In this document: positions 18,295 through 26,786 of the stretch, in pieces | Numbering within the stretch: the first letter of the stretch is position 1 | Layout: each line of letters starts with the position of its first letter | NCBI GenBank assembly: GCA_965279195.1 | Contig: CBDIHP010000044.1 | Coordinates: forward strand, 186,001-250,000 | Reading direction: 5' to 3' | From: CBDIHP01 sp965279195 | GTDB taxonomy: Bacteria; Planctomycetota; Planctomycetia; Isosphaerales; Isosphaeraceae | DNA: 64,000 nt | Translations under genes and position numbers: made by a program | The notes under the pieces: generated by a model | Told to the model about the DNA's origin: nothing | The model's database searches: none | Seen by the model: only the letters and a program-made list of their open reading frames with translations

Positions 18295-18623
18295 CGCGTG
18301 ATGCCCAGGCGTTTCAGGGCCCGGAACACGACCGTGGGGCCGCAGGCGACGCCGGCGGCCGCGGCGAGTTGCTCGAGGGTGGCGTCGGAGTCGTCTCGGA
18401 CGGCCTGGCGGAGCCGAGCGTCGGCCTCGGCGTCGAAGGCACGCACCCTGCCCCCGCCCCGGGGCCTGGGCTCGATCGTGCCGGCCTCGCGCCACCGCTT
18501 CATCAGCGCGCGGATCCAGGAGACGCTCACCGAGAACCGCCCGGCGATCTCCTCCCTGGTCAATTCGCCCGCCTCGCAGGCGGCGACCACGCGCTCCCTC
18601 AGGTCCATCGAATAGGCCTTCAT
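18249..18623 (-). CDS. IS630 transposase OrfA (DNA-binding part)
   Basis: A 124-residue frame with two helix-turn-helix segments: MDLRERVVAACEAGELTREE with SVSVSWIRALMKRW (IS630-type HTH), and a second HTH around TLEQLAAAAGVACGPTVVFRALKRLGI. It binds the terminal repeats. ATG 18623 has a strong AGGAGG nine bases upstream. It reads past the A7 run and ends at 18249 when no frameshift occurs. Confidence 0.88.
   Translation of the reverse strand: MKAYSMDLRERVVAACEAGELTREEIAGRFSVSVSWIRALMKRWREAGTIEPRPRGGGRVRAFDAEADARLRQAVRDDSDATLEQLAAAAGVACGPTVVFRALKRLGITRKKSRGGRPSRTVPS
18287..18293 (-). promoter_or_regulatory. Programmed -1 frameshift site (A7) in the IS630 transposase
   Basis: The minus strand reads CGT AAA AAA AGT in the OrfA frame. 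A one-base slip back gives AAA AAA AAG and joins the OrfB frame. This is the usual slippery sequence in IS630-type elements and is distinct from the +1 insertions seen in host genes of the window. Confidence 0.8.
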
Positions 18624-18656
18624 CCCCGGTGTCCTCCTGACACCCAGGGATATCCC

Positions 18657-18688
18657 AGTCAACCGCCAAAATCAAAAGGAAATCGCTC
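18657..18688. repeat. Right terminal inverted repeat of the IS630 element
   Basis: Mirror of the left end, with the same outer 11 and inner 12 bases identical and a variable nine-base middle. The adjoining TA is at 18689-18690. Confidence 0.9.
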
Positions 18689-18760
18689 TAGCCGCCCCTT
18701 GTACGATCGTCCGGCTGGCCGGGAATGTCCGGCCGACGATCGTGGACGGGAGCCCGACAC

Positions 18761-19874
18761 ATGCGACGGTGTCTCACTCTGGCGTTCGTACTCAGTTGGA
18801 TCGGGCAGTGCGGCGCCGGCCGTCGCGGATGAGCCCGGGGCAAAGTTCCCGAAACGCGTACTGGATCTGAAGAAGCCGGGCGACCCGCCGCCGACTTTTC
18901 GGGGCAGGTCTTTGGATGAGATCCCGGCGGGGGCTCTCCAGGGCGCCGCGGCCCAACTCGGTGCACGTAAGGCGTATGACGACGCCATCACCCTCCAGAC
19001 CTGGGCGGTCAAGAACTCCGACACCGGTCGCTACAATCTGGCCTGCTTCTGCGCCTTGGCCGGCAAGAAGGATGATGCCTTCTACTGGCTCCAGGAGTCC
19101 GCGCTCACCGACGGGGCCGACGTCGACTGGGCCAATTATGATCCGGCCATCCAGATCCTCCGCGACGACTCTCGCTGGCAGAAGGTCGACGCCTTCCTGC
19201 GCAAGTGCAACGACACCTGGCGCAAGAGTGGCTTGATCCAGACCGTGGTCGTCCTGCCGAAGGGCTACAAGAAGGGGACTCCGATTGGTGTGATCGTCGG
19301 CCTGCACGGCATGGGTGCGACGCCCGCCGGTTTCGTCCATAAGGGGTACCAGCCGTTCGCCGATCAACTCAATTCGGCGATCGTCAGCATCAGCGGCACG
19401 TTCCCCGCCGGGACGCATTCGTTCCACTGGTCCGAGGAGGCCAGGCGCGACTCGGAACATATCTAGAAGGTCCTCGCAGGGCTCTCCGACACGTTCACGG
19501 TCAAGTCGGGCGAGATCGTGCTGTTCGGCTTCTCCCAGGGGGCGCAGGTGGCCTTCGAGGTCGCGTTCAAGTACCCGGACCTCTACAAGGGCGCGTTGGT
19601 CCTCTCGCCGGGGACGAAGAAGAGCCTGATCAACGTCGGGCTCCGCGCGGGCGAGAAGAACAAGGCTCAGGGGTATGTGCTGATGTGCGGCGAGGGCGAG
19701 GCAACGCGGAACGTGACGTTCACCCGACGCGATGCCGATCTCGCGCAGCAGTCCAGGGCCCGGGTGAGGATGCTCCTGGTCGACGGACAGAAACGCCACA
19801 CCTTCCCCGAGGACTTCATGGACAGGTTCGTCGAACGGATCCAATTCATCCTCGGGACGCCTGCCGCGAAGTGA
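18761..19874 (+). pseudogene. Exported TPR-esterase (alpha/beta hydrolase), disrupted
   Basis: A signal peptide starts at ATG 18761 (MRRCLTLAFVLS) but in a different frame from the rest; removing one base near 18796-18797 joins it to GSGSAAPAVADEPG and the mature protein. The N-terminal ~110 residues look like TPR helices (YNLACFCALAGKKDDAFYWL). The alpha/beta hydrolase domain has VIVGLHGMG and the nucleophile elbow GFSQGAQ, and ends with a His in KRHTFP. An in-frame TAG at 19464-19466 interrupts it between EHI and KVLAGL, where relatives usually have a Gln, Glu or Lys. With two lesions it is probably a pseudogene. It begins 70 bp from the IS630 end. Confidence 0.8.
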
Positions 19875-19875
19875 T

Positions 19876-21643
19876 TCACTTCGATGCCGGGGCGAGCCTG
19901 TTGACCTCGACGTGGGTGACGCCGGCTTCCTCCTTGCCGCGGACGATCACTGGCTCGATCCTCGCGGGGCCCTTCGGGAGCGAGACGTTCTTGAGAACGG
20001 CCTCATCCGCGCCGGCTTCGAAGTCCACCCGGAACGAGCGGTCGCCCACTTTGAGCCGGACGTCGCCGGCGTTGCCGGGTTTGAAGTCGAAGCGGAGGTC
20101 GTAGGGGCCCTCGGACTCGACGTCCACTTCCCAGTAACCGATGGCCTTCGGCCCCCAGCCGGCGCGGGGGCCTCGCCAGTCTTGCCGGGTCAGGACGACG
20201 GGGTTTTCGAGGTCGGAGCCGATCGCGATGCGGGGCGGCTGGAAATCCCGCTCCGCCTTCATGGCGTCGTACCAGCGGTCGTATGCCTGGCGCAGCTCGC
20301 GGACGATCTCGGGGTGTTTTCCGGCCAGGTTCGTCTGTTCGTAGGGGTCGTTCGGGACGTCGAACAGTTCCGGCTTCGCGTCGGCGATCGGGACGCTGGG
20401 ATCGACCGCCTTCGACTGGACGAGCTTGTAGCGACTCGAACGCGCGGCGAACGCCCGGCCGCGTTCGGGGGCGTCGCCTCGGTGCCACTGCGTGAGCAGG
20501 ACCCTGTCGGGCCAGGCCGATTCGGCCAGCTCGCCTTTGAGCAGGGGCAGCAGGCTCTTGCCGTCGAACTTGACCGAGGCCGGAGGCGCGACCCCGCAGG
20601 CGGCGATGAGCGTCGGCGCCAGGTCGATCGGGGCCGTGGGTACATTCACATGCCCGCCCGGCTTGAAACCCGCCGGCCAGCGGATGAAGCAGGCGACGCG
20701 CGTGCCTCCTTCGTAGACGCTCCCCTTCAGGCCCCGCTGGCCCGCGTTGTAGCGGGCGAAGGCCGGGCCGTTGTCCATGAAGTAGACCACGATCGTGTCG
20801 CGATCGATCCCCTTCGACTTGAGCCTCGCCATCAACCGGCCGACGTTGCGGTCGATGTTCGTCACCATGCCGTAGACCTTGGCGATCGTTTCCGAGTTGG
20901 TCGCCTTCGGCAAGTGCTGGCCGGGGTGCGGAAAGTTCTTCGGCGCGAGGTCGGCCTTGAGGTACGGGGCGAGTTCCTCCTCGGGCACCTCGAACGGGTC
21001 ATGAGGCGCATTGAAGGCGAGGTAGGCGAAGAATGGGCGGTCATCGGCTTTGTCGATGAAGTCGAGGGCGGCCGAAGTGTAGATGTCGCTGCAATAGCCC
21101 TTCGTCTTGAAAGGTTTGCCGTTCTTCAGCAGGGTGGCGTCGAAGTAGTGATCGCCGCCGGGCGGGTCGGAGGGCTGGCCGATGCCGCCGCCCTTGTGGA
21201 CCAGGGCCTCTTCGAACCCCTGGTCGACGGGCCTCAAGGGCGCACTGTCGCCAAGGTGCCACTTGCCGAAAATCCCGGTGCGGTAACCGCCCGCCTTGAG
21301 CATCTCGGCCAGCGTGACCTCGTCGGGGTGCATCATCGAGCGGCCGATGTAGGTGTCGACCACGCCCGTCCGGTAGAAATACCGGCCCGTCATCAGGCAC
21401 GCCCGCGTCGGCGAGCACACCGGCATGACGTGGAACTGCCGCAGTTGCGTCCCGTCACGCCCCAACTGATCGAGATTCGGCGTCTTGATGACCGGGTTGC
21501 CGTGAATGCCGAGGTCGCCGTAGCCCTGGTCGTCGGTGAGGATCACGACCACATTCGGACGCTTCGCCTCCGCCGCCGGGACGGGCCGCCCCGAGTAGAG
21601 TATAAGCCAGGCCGACGAGGATGGTTGCGCGCGAGATCCGCAT
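19876..21643 (-). CDS. Type I sulfatase, exported, with a frameshift in its signal peptide
   Basis: Arylsulfatase-family enzyme that hydrolyses sulfate esters, probably of sulfated polysaccharides, in the periplasm or outside. The formylglycine motif CSPTR is in VMPVCSPTRACLMTGRY; metal ligands are in VILTDDQGYGDLG and MDNGP, and GKWHLGD holds the conserved Lys/His. The C-terminus adds a beta-sandwich that relatives use for binding. ATG 21643 has GAGGAG upstream and gives a signal peptide (ATILVGLAYTLLG), but in another frame: a run of four C at 21589-21592 would need to be three to join VPAAEAKRPN. As read, the mature domain lacks a signal peptide. Either a sequencing error or recent loss of export. 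Its stop lies 1 bp from the end of the convergent decayed esterase. Confidence 0.85.
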
Positions 21644-21751
21644 GGGCAGGGCGGCTCCTCGGGGTTAGAATTCGGAGTGTCAGCCCGCATCATATCCGAC
21701 CCGCCGCCGCGGGACGATCGCCCGATCAGTGAGTCGGCAAGGAGCCCGATC

Positions 21752-22036
21752 ATGGAAATCGCCCTGACGCCCGAGATCGAGCGGATGATCCGGGTTCGGA
21801 TCGAATCCGGCGAGTTCTCCCAGCCTGAGGAGGTCGTCGCGGAGGCATTGAGGATCCTCCATCTGGTGGCCCCTCCGCATGAAGATTCCTCGGATGAATC
21901 GATGAGCCTCGAAGAGTTGCGGGCCTTCATCATTGAGGGGATTGAATCCGGGAGACGTGAAGGCGTCTACCCCGCGAGTGAAGTGATGGCCGAATTGCGT
22001 CGCGAGCGTGCTCGCAACTTCGGGAAATCGGGATGA
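21752..22036 (+). CDS. parD: ParD-like antitoxin
   Basis: A 94-residue antitoxin-type protein. It starts with a ribbon-helix-helix segment (MEIALTPEIERMIRVRIESGEFSQPEEVV begins the domain), the DNA-binding part that dimerises and represses its own operon. The C-terminal half (acidic then basic, ending RRERARNFGK) would wrap the toxin. ATG 21752 is preceded by AAGGAG. Its TGA overlaps the ATG of the downstream parE frame (ATGA), the usual coupling of type II toxin-antitoxin pairs. Confidence 0.85.
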   Translation: MEIALTPEIERMIRVRIESGEFSQPEEVVAEALRILHLVAPPHEDSSDESMSLEELRAFIIEGIESGRREGVYPASEVMAELRRERARNFGKSG

Positions 22037-22332
22037 GATTGGTCCAATTCGTCCCGATCGCGCGGCGGGATCTCACAAAGATCCAGGATTACCTCGATAA
22101 GAATGCGCCAGTTCTGGGAGATCGTTTCCTGGAGTAGATGGACGAAACCCTGGATTTGCTGGAGAAGTTCCCGGAAATCGGACGATCGCGCGATGAGCTC
22201 GTGGCCGGGCTTCGTTGCATGCTTGTCGAAGATTACATTTTGTTCTACGAAATCTCGGATTCTGATGTAAGAATTACGCGTATTATTCACGGCAAGCGTG
22301 ACATCAAGCGGTCCATGTTTCGGCGTCGATGA
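22033..22332 (+). pseudogene. parE: ParE-like toxin interrupted by an amber codon
   Basis: The full frame would encode a ~99-residue RelE/ParE-superfamily toxin: RLVQFVPIARRDLTKIQDYL at the start, then LLEKFPEIGRSRDELVAGLRCM, YILFYEI, and VRITRIIHGKRDI at the C-terminus, all typical of ParE. A TAG at 22135-22137 (codon 35) cuts it between FLE and MDETLDLL. An ATG immediately follows and could restart translation, but without the first helix. ParE inhibits gyrase; this copy is likely inactive unless the amber codon is read through. No indel is needed to explain it, only one substitution. Confidence 0.85.
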
Positions 22333-22368
22333 CACGCCGCCCCCGAGGCTCGGAGAGGTTTCTTGGCT

Positions 22369-23553
22369 ATGTTCCAGCTCGACGCCGTCCAGGCCGCCCT
22401 CAAGGATTTCGGGTTCGACGCCTGGCTGCTCTACGACTTCCGCGGCAGCAACATCCTCGCCAGGCGGATCCTCGACCTGGACGGCAGGCCGGTGGGCTCG
22501 CGGCGGTTCTTCTACCTGATCCCCGCGCAGGGGGAACCGATCAAGCTCGTGCACCGGATCGAGACGTCGGCCCTCGACCACCTGCCGGGGGCGAAGCAGG
22601 TCTATCTCCAGTGGGGCGACCTGGAGTCGAAGATCGCCGGATTGGTCTCCGGGCGGGCGAAGGTGGCGATGGAATACTCACCGCGCAACGGGAACCCCTA
22701 CGTCTCCAAGGTCGACGCCGGCACCGTGGAGGTGGTGAAAGCGAGCGGCGTCGAGGTCGTCTCCTCGGGCGACCTCGTGCAGCTCTTCGAGGCCACCTGG
22801 GACGACGAGCAGTGGGCCCTGCACAAGGAAGCCGAGGCCATCACGACCTCGGCCTATGATGTCGCCTGGAGCTTCATCGCCGACCGCGTCCGCACGAGCG
22901 GTTCGGTGCTGGAGACCGAGGTCCAGGCCCGGATCATGCGGCACTTCGAGGAGAACAACCTGACCACCTACAGCCCGCCCATCGTCGGCGAAGGGCCCCA
23001 CAGCGGCGACCCCCACTTCGAGACCGGCTCGAAGACCGACACGCCGATCAAGGAAGGCTCGTTCGTCCTCATCGACCTCTGGGGCAAGATGAAGAAGCCC
23101 CGGGCGGTCTACAGCGACCTGACCCGCGTCGGCTTCGTCGGGACGACCGTACCCGACACATATGAAAACATTTTCCGGATCGTCGCCGCCTCGCGCGATG
23201 CGGCCATCGCCCACGTCCGCGACGCCTTCGCCGCGAAGCGTCCCTTGCCCGGCTGGGAGGTCGACGACGCGGCCAGGAAGGTGATCGTCGACGCCGGCTA
23301 CGGCGACTTCTTCGTCCACCGCACCGGCCACAACATCGGCCAGGAGACCCACGGCAACGGCGCCAACATGGACAACCTCGAAACCCACGAGATGCGCCGG
23401 GTGCTCCCCCGCACCTGCTTCTCGATCGAGCCGGGGATTTACCAGGCCGAGTTCGGCGTCCGCAGCGAGGTCAACGTCTACATCGACGCCGGTGGGGGCG
23501 TCCACGTCACCGGCGGGCCGCTTCAAATGAAGGTGGTCCCGATCCTCGCCTGA
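22369..23553 (+). CDS. M24-family Xaa-Pro aminopeptidase-like metallopeptidase
   Basis: A 394-residue cytosolic protein with a creatinase-type N-terminal domain (DAWLLYDFRGSN) and a pita-bread peptidase domain. Metal ligands: Asp in VLIDLWGKM and SDLTR, His in VHRTGHNIGQETHG, Glu in CFSIEPGIY, and Glu in RSEVNVYI, matching the D-D-H-E-E set. It probably removes N-terminal residues before proline, or acts on related peptides. ATG 22369 has GGAGAGG ten bases upstream; the TTG at 22363 is too close to it. It begins 36 bp after the broken parE. Confidence 0.9.
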   Translation: MFQLDAVQAALKDFGFDAWLLYDFRGSNILARRILDLDGRPVGSRRFFYLIPAQGEPIKLVHRIETSALDHLPGAKQVYLQWGDLESKIAGLVSGRAKVAMEYSPRNGNPYVSKVDAGTVEVVKASGVEVVSSGDLVQLFEATWDDEQWALHKEAEAITTSAYDVAWSFIADRVRTSGSVLETEVQARIMRHFEENNLTTYSPPIVGEGPHSGDPHFETGSKTDTPIKEGSFVLIDLWGKMKKPRAVYSDLTRVGFVGTTVPDTYENIFRIVAASRDAAIAHVRDAFAAKRPLPGWEVDDAARKVIVDAGYGDFFVHRTGHNIGQETHGNGANMDNLETHEMRRVLPRTCFSIEPGIYQAEFGVRSEVNVYIDAGGGVHVTGGPLQMKVVPILA

Positions 23554-23697
23554 GCTCTCCGTGTGACTACCGTGAGGAACGCTTGAATCCGCCGTGAACG
23601 TGGCAAACCCCGCACGTGGTCGCTAACCTGATGGCATCGCCCCCCGGCCCGACCGACGGGCCGGGGGTCGTCGCCTTTCAAGGGGAATCGACCTCTC

Positions 23698-26172
23698 ATG
23701 TCGAAAAATGCTTTCGCGACCAGGCTCGCCGCTGGCCTGGCGTTCGTCCTGGCGATCGGCGGACCGGCCCGCTCCGCCGACGAGCCGACCTGGCCCGGGA
23801 TGACCCGCGCCGGCTCGGTCCTGCTGCCGAACGGCTGGTCCCTCATGCCCGCCGGGCGTCAGGCCCCGCTGGGGGATTTCCCGGTGACGATGGCCGTCCA
23901 CCCGACGGAGCCGATCCTCGCCATCCTCCACGCCGGCTACGGCGAGCACGAGGTCGTCACCGTCGCGGCCGGCACGGGGAAGGTCATCGCCCGGTATGCC
24001 TTCAAGGAAGTCTTCCAGGGACTGACCTGGTCGAAGGACGGCAAGACCCTCTACGTCAGCGGTGGCTTCGATGATGTGATCTACAAGTTCCGGCACGACA
24101 AGGGCCTGCTCAGCGACCGAGTCGAGCTGAAGTATCCGAAACTGACGCAGGGGACCCGCAGCCCGGCCAGCCTGGCGGTGAACGCCGACGGCTCGGCGAT
24201 CTGGGTCGCCAACGCCTTCTCCCACACCGTCACGAAGCTCAACGCCGACGGCTCGCTCGCCCTCGAACTGGAGACGGGCAAGGACACCTACCCCTACGGT
24301 GTCGCCCTCGATGAGGCCAGGAACCGGATCTACGTCAGCCTGTGGAACGGCGCGAGAGTCGCCGTGATCGATACGAAGGAAGGCAAGGTCGTCGGCGAGG
24401 TCGCGACCCAGGAGCACCCCAACGAGATGCTCCTGGCGAAGGGGGGCAAACTCCTCTACGTGGCCAACGCCAACCGCAACACGGTCTCCGTGATCGACAC
24501 CGGGGCCGGCAAGGCGATCGAGACCATCGGCACGGCCATCGACCCCTCGGCCCCCGCCGGCTGCACCCCCAGCTCGCTGGCCCTGACGTCCGATGAAAAC
24601 GTGATGTTCGTCGCGAATGCCAACACGAACGACGTCGCCGTCGTGAACGTCAAGGCACTCGGCGAGAGCAAGCCGCTGGGATTCATCCCCGTCGGCTGGT
24701 ATCCCACCTCGGTCCGGCTCTCTCGCGACGGCAAGACGATCTACGTGACCAACGGCAAAGGCGGTACGTCGAAGGCCAACCGCGACGGCCCGAACCCGCT
24801 GGCGAAGGGGAGTCGCGGGGGCATCCGCGAGTACATCGCCGGACTGTTCCAGGGCACGCTCTCGACCATCCCGCTTCCCGGCCCCGCCGAGATGGCGGCC
24901 TACACCAAGACGGTCTACGCCTGCACCCCCCACGCCGGGCGATCGAAGGAAGCCCCCCGGCCCGTCGGGCATCCGATCCCCGCGAAGGCCGGCGACCCCT
25001 CGCCGATCACCCACGTCGTCTACATCATCAAGGAAAATCGGACATACGATCAGGTCTTCGGCGACCTCCCGCGGGGCAATGGCGAGAAGTCCCTGTGCCT
25101 GTTCCCCGAGGCCATCACGCCGAACCACCACAAGCTCGTGAACGAGTTCGTGCTCCTGGATAACTTCTACGTCGACGGCGAGGTCTCGGCCGACGGCCAC
25201 GAGTGGACCATGGGGGCCTACGCCACCGACTACGTCGAGAAGACCTGGCCTCTGTCCTATCGCGGCGACCGCCGCGTCCCCTATCCTGCTGAAGGGGCCC
25301 TCGCCATCGCCCGGCCGGCCGGCGGCTATCTCTGGGACAAGGCGAAGGAGAAGGGCGTCAGCTACCGCAGCTACGGCGAGTTCATCAAGAACGGCGCGAA
25401 GCCGACCGACCCGGCCACCACCGGCGTCGAGACGCTCAAGGGCCACTTCGACCCGAAGTTCCGCAGCTACGACCTCGACTATCCCGACGTCAAGCGGGCC
25501 GACCGGTTCCTCGAAGAACTGGCCGAGTTCGAGGCCAAAGGCGAGATGCCGCGCCTGACCATCATGCGGCTGCCCAACGACCACACCGCCGGCACCTCGC
25601 CCGGCAAGCCGACGGTCGAGGCCTACGTGGCCGACAACGACCTCGCCCTCGGTCGCGTGGTCGAGGGCCTTTCGAGGAGCAAGTTCTGGCCGAAGATGGC
25701 GATCTTCGTGGTCGAGGACGACGCCCAGAACGGATCCGACCACGTCGACGCCCACCGCACGGTCGCGCTTGCCATCTCGCCCTACATCAAGCGAAAGAGT
25801 GTGGACTCGTCGATGTACTCCACATCGTCGATGCTCCGCACGATGGAGCTGATCCTGGGGCTCGACCCGATGAGCCAGTTCGACGCCGCCGCCCGGCCGA
25901 TGGCCGACGCGTTCACCGCGACGCCGGACCTCACCCCTTACACGCACGCACCGGCGAAGATCGACCTGAACGCGAAGAACACCGCCACCGCCTGGGGCGC
26001 GGAGCGGTCGAAGCGGCTCAACCTCGAAGTCGAGGATCGCGCCGACGACCTGATCTTCAACGAGATCATCTGGAAGGCCGTGAAGGGGGCCAACTCGGCC
26101 ATGCCCCCGCCCGTCCGCGCGGCGTTCGTCCTGCCCAGGGAGAAGGCCGGGAAGGACGACGATGATGATTGA
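23698..26172 (+). CDS. Exported YVTN beta-propeller / phosphoesterase bifunctional protein
   Basis: An 824-residue protein with a signal peptide (LAAGLAFVLAIGGPARSA). Residues ~40-370 form a YncE-like seven-bladed propeller with repeated blades such as LLYVANANRNTVSVID, MFVANANTNDVAVVN and TIYVTNGKGG. Residues ~430-790 form an alkaline-phosphatase-superfamily phosphoesterase (phospholipase C/acid phosphatase type): VVYIIKENRTYDQVFGD, VDGEVSADGHEW, and IFVVEDDAQNG with DHVDAHRT. The pairing is a known architecture in secreted bacterial phosphoesterases. ATG 23698 has AAGGGGA upstream. The C-terminal GKDDDDD tail is acidic. Substrate unknown. Confidence 0.92.
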   Translation: MSKNAFATRLAAGLAFVLAIGGPARSADEPTWPGMTRAGSVLLPNGWSLMPAGRQAPLGDFPVTMAVHPTEPILAILHAGYGEHEVVTVAAGTGKVIARYAFKEVFQGLTWSKDGKTLYVSGGFDDVIYKFRHDKGLLSDRVELKYPKLTQGTRSPASLAVNADGSAIWVANAFSHTVTKLNADGSLALELETGKDTYPYGVALDEARNRIYVSLWNGARVAVIDTKEGKVVGEVATQEHPNEMLLAKGGKLLYVANANRNTVSVIDTGAGKAIETIGTAIDPSAPAGCTPSSLALTSDENVMFVANANTNDVAVVNVKALGESKPLGFIPVGWYPTSVRLSRDGKTIYVTNGKGGTSKANRDGPNPLAKGSRGGIREYIAGLFQGTLSTIPLPGPAEMAAYTKTVYACTPHAGRSKEAPRPVGHPIPAKAGDPSPITHVVYIIKENRTYDQVFGDLPRGNGEKSLCLFPEAITPNHHKLVNEFVLLDNFYVDGEVSADGHEWTMGAYATDYVEKTWPLSYRGDRRVPYPAEGALAIARPAGGYLWDKAKEKGVSYRSYGEFIKNGAKPTDPATTGVETLKGHFDPKFRSYDLDYPDVKRADRFLEELAEFEAKGEMPRLTIMRLPNDHTAGTSPGKPTVEAYVADNDLALGRVVEGLSRSKFWPKMAIFVVEDDAQNGSDHVDAHRTVALAISPYIKRKSVDSSMYSTSSMLRTMELILGLDPMSQFDAAARPMADAFTATPDLTPYTHAPAKIDLNAKNTATAWGAERSKRLNLEVEDRADDLIFNEIIWKAVKGANSAMPPPVRAAFVLPREKAGKDDDDD

Positions 26173-26260
26173 TGTGTGACGGGTGATAGAATAGGGGCCG
26201 GAGCGTCCTGCGCTCTAGCCCTTGAACATCGCCCATCACTCAGGCCTGCCGGAGTTCGCC

Positions 26261-26770
26261 GTGGGTTTCTTCGATCGCCTGTTCCCGCCGAAGCGCCCGA
26301 CGATCGAGGATTCCCCGGAGTTCCTCGCGCTGCTCGACCAGAGCATGGAGGAGTTGAAGCTCAAGACCCAGGCCCACGACGAGTCGTGGGGCCTGGGTTC
26401 GTTCGACCGCTGGGATTTCAGCCAGGACGACGGCCTGCTCGTCTTCTCGAACGACGACGGCTTCCGGGCCGAATGCCCCGCGCAGATCGTCGGCAGCTAT
26501 TCCACCGCGGACGAGAGCTGGCTCTGGGCCTGGGCCAACACCACGCTCGAACCGAGCCTGACGCTCGACGCCCAGGCCCTGCGCGAGTACGGCGAGGCCC
26601 AAGGCCACGCGCGGCTCACCACCCGGAAGTGGTGGGGCGACGTGGACGAGGCGTGGAAGATGGCCGCACTCGCCGTAAAACTCCGGGGCGGGCAGGGGGC
26701 CTATCGCGGCCCCGCCGGGATGAACTTCGTCTTCTTCACCTTCGGCGAGGTGACCCTGAGCCGTTCTTGA
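26261..26770 (+). CDS. DUF6882-like protein
   Basis: A 169-residue soluble protein. The N-terminus reads M(V)GFFDRLFPPKRP, followed by WDFSQDDGLLVFSNDDGFRAECPAQ and SWLWAWANTTL, a pattern I associate with DUF6882. GTG 26261 was chosen because GGAG lies seven bases upstream and the GFFDRLF start is typical; a TTG at 26222 is less likely. Function unknown. Stands alone between the phosphoesterase and the convergent AsmA-like gene. Confidence 0.75.
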   Translation: MGFFDRLFPPKRPTIEDSPEFLALLDQSMEELKLKTQAHDESWGLGSFDRWDFSQDDGLLVFSNDDGFRAECPAQIVGSYSTADESWLWAWANTTLEPSLTLDAQALREYGEAQGHARLTTRKWWGDVDEAWKMAALAVKLRGGQGAYRGPAGMNFVFFTFGEVTLSRS

Positions 26771-26786
26771 GGACGGAGGTCGAGAA

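Larger units (their letters stand above)
17650..18688 (-). mobile_element. IS630-family insertion sequence, complete (1039 bp)
   Basis: The element has 32-bp imperfect terminal inverted repeats (17650-17681 and 18657-18688), whose outer 11 bp (GAGCGATTTCC) and inner 12 bp (TGGCGGTTGACT) are identical. It is flanked by the TA duplication expected of IS630/Tc1 transposons (17648-17649 and 18689-18690), within a CTAG context. It encodes a two-frame DDE transposase with an A7 slippery site. All parts needed for transposition look intact, so it may be active or recently arrived. Confidence 0.93.

Noticed and set aside
18249..18623. IS630 OrfA/OrfB break as another sequencing insertion
   Set aside because: The shift is -1 at an A7 run in the usual slippery position of this IS type, unlike the +1 errors in host genes, so programmed frameshifting is more likely.
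22138..22332. A separate 64-residue gene after the amber codon in parE
   Set aside because: It is the remaining ParE body in the same frame, with no Shine-Dalgarno of its own.
23623..25947. A 774-residue minus-strand frame opposite the YVTN-phosphoesterase gene
   Set aside because: The plus strand carries a signal peptide, propeller blades and a phosphoesterase domain; the minus frame has no motif.
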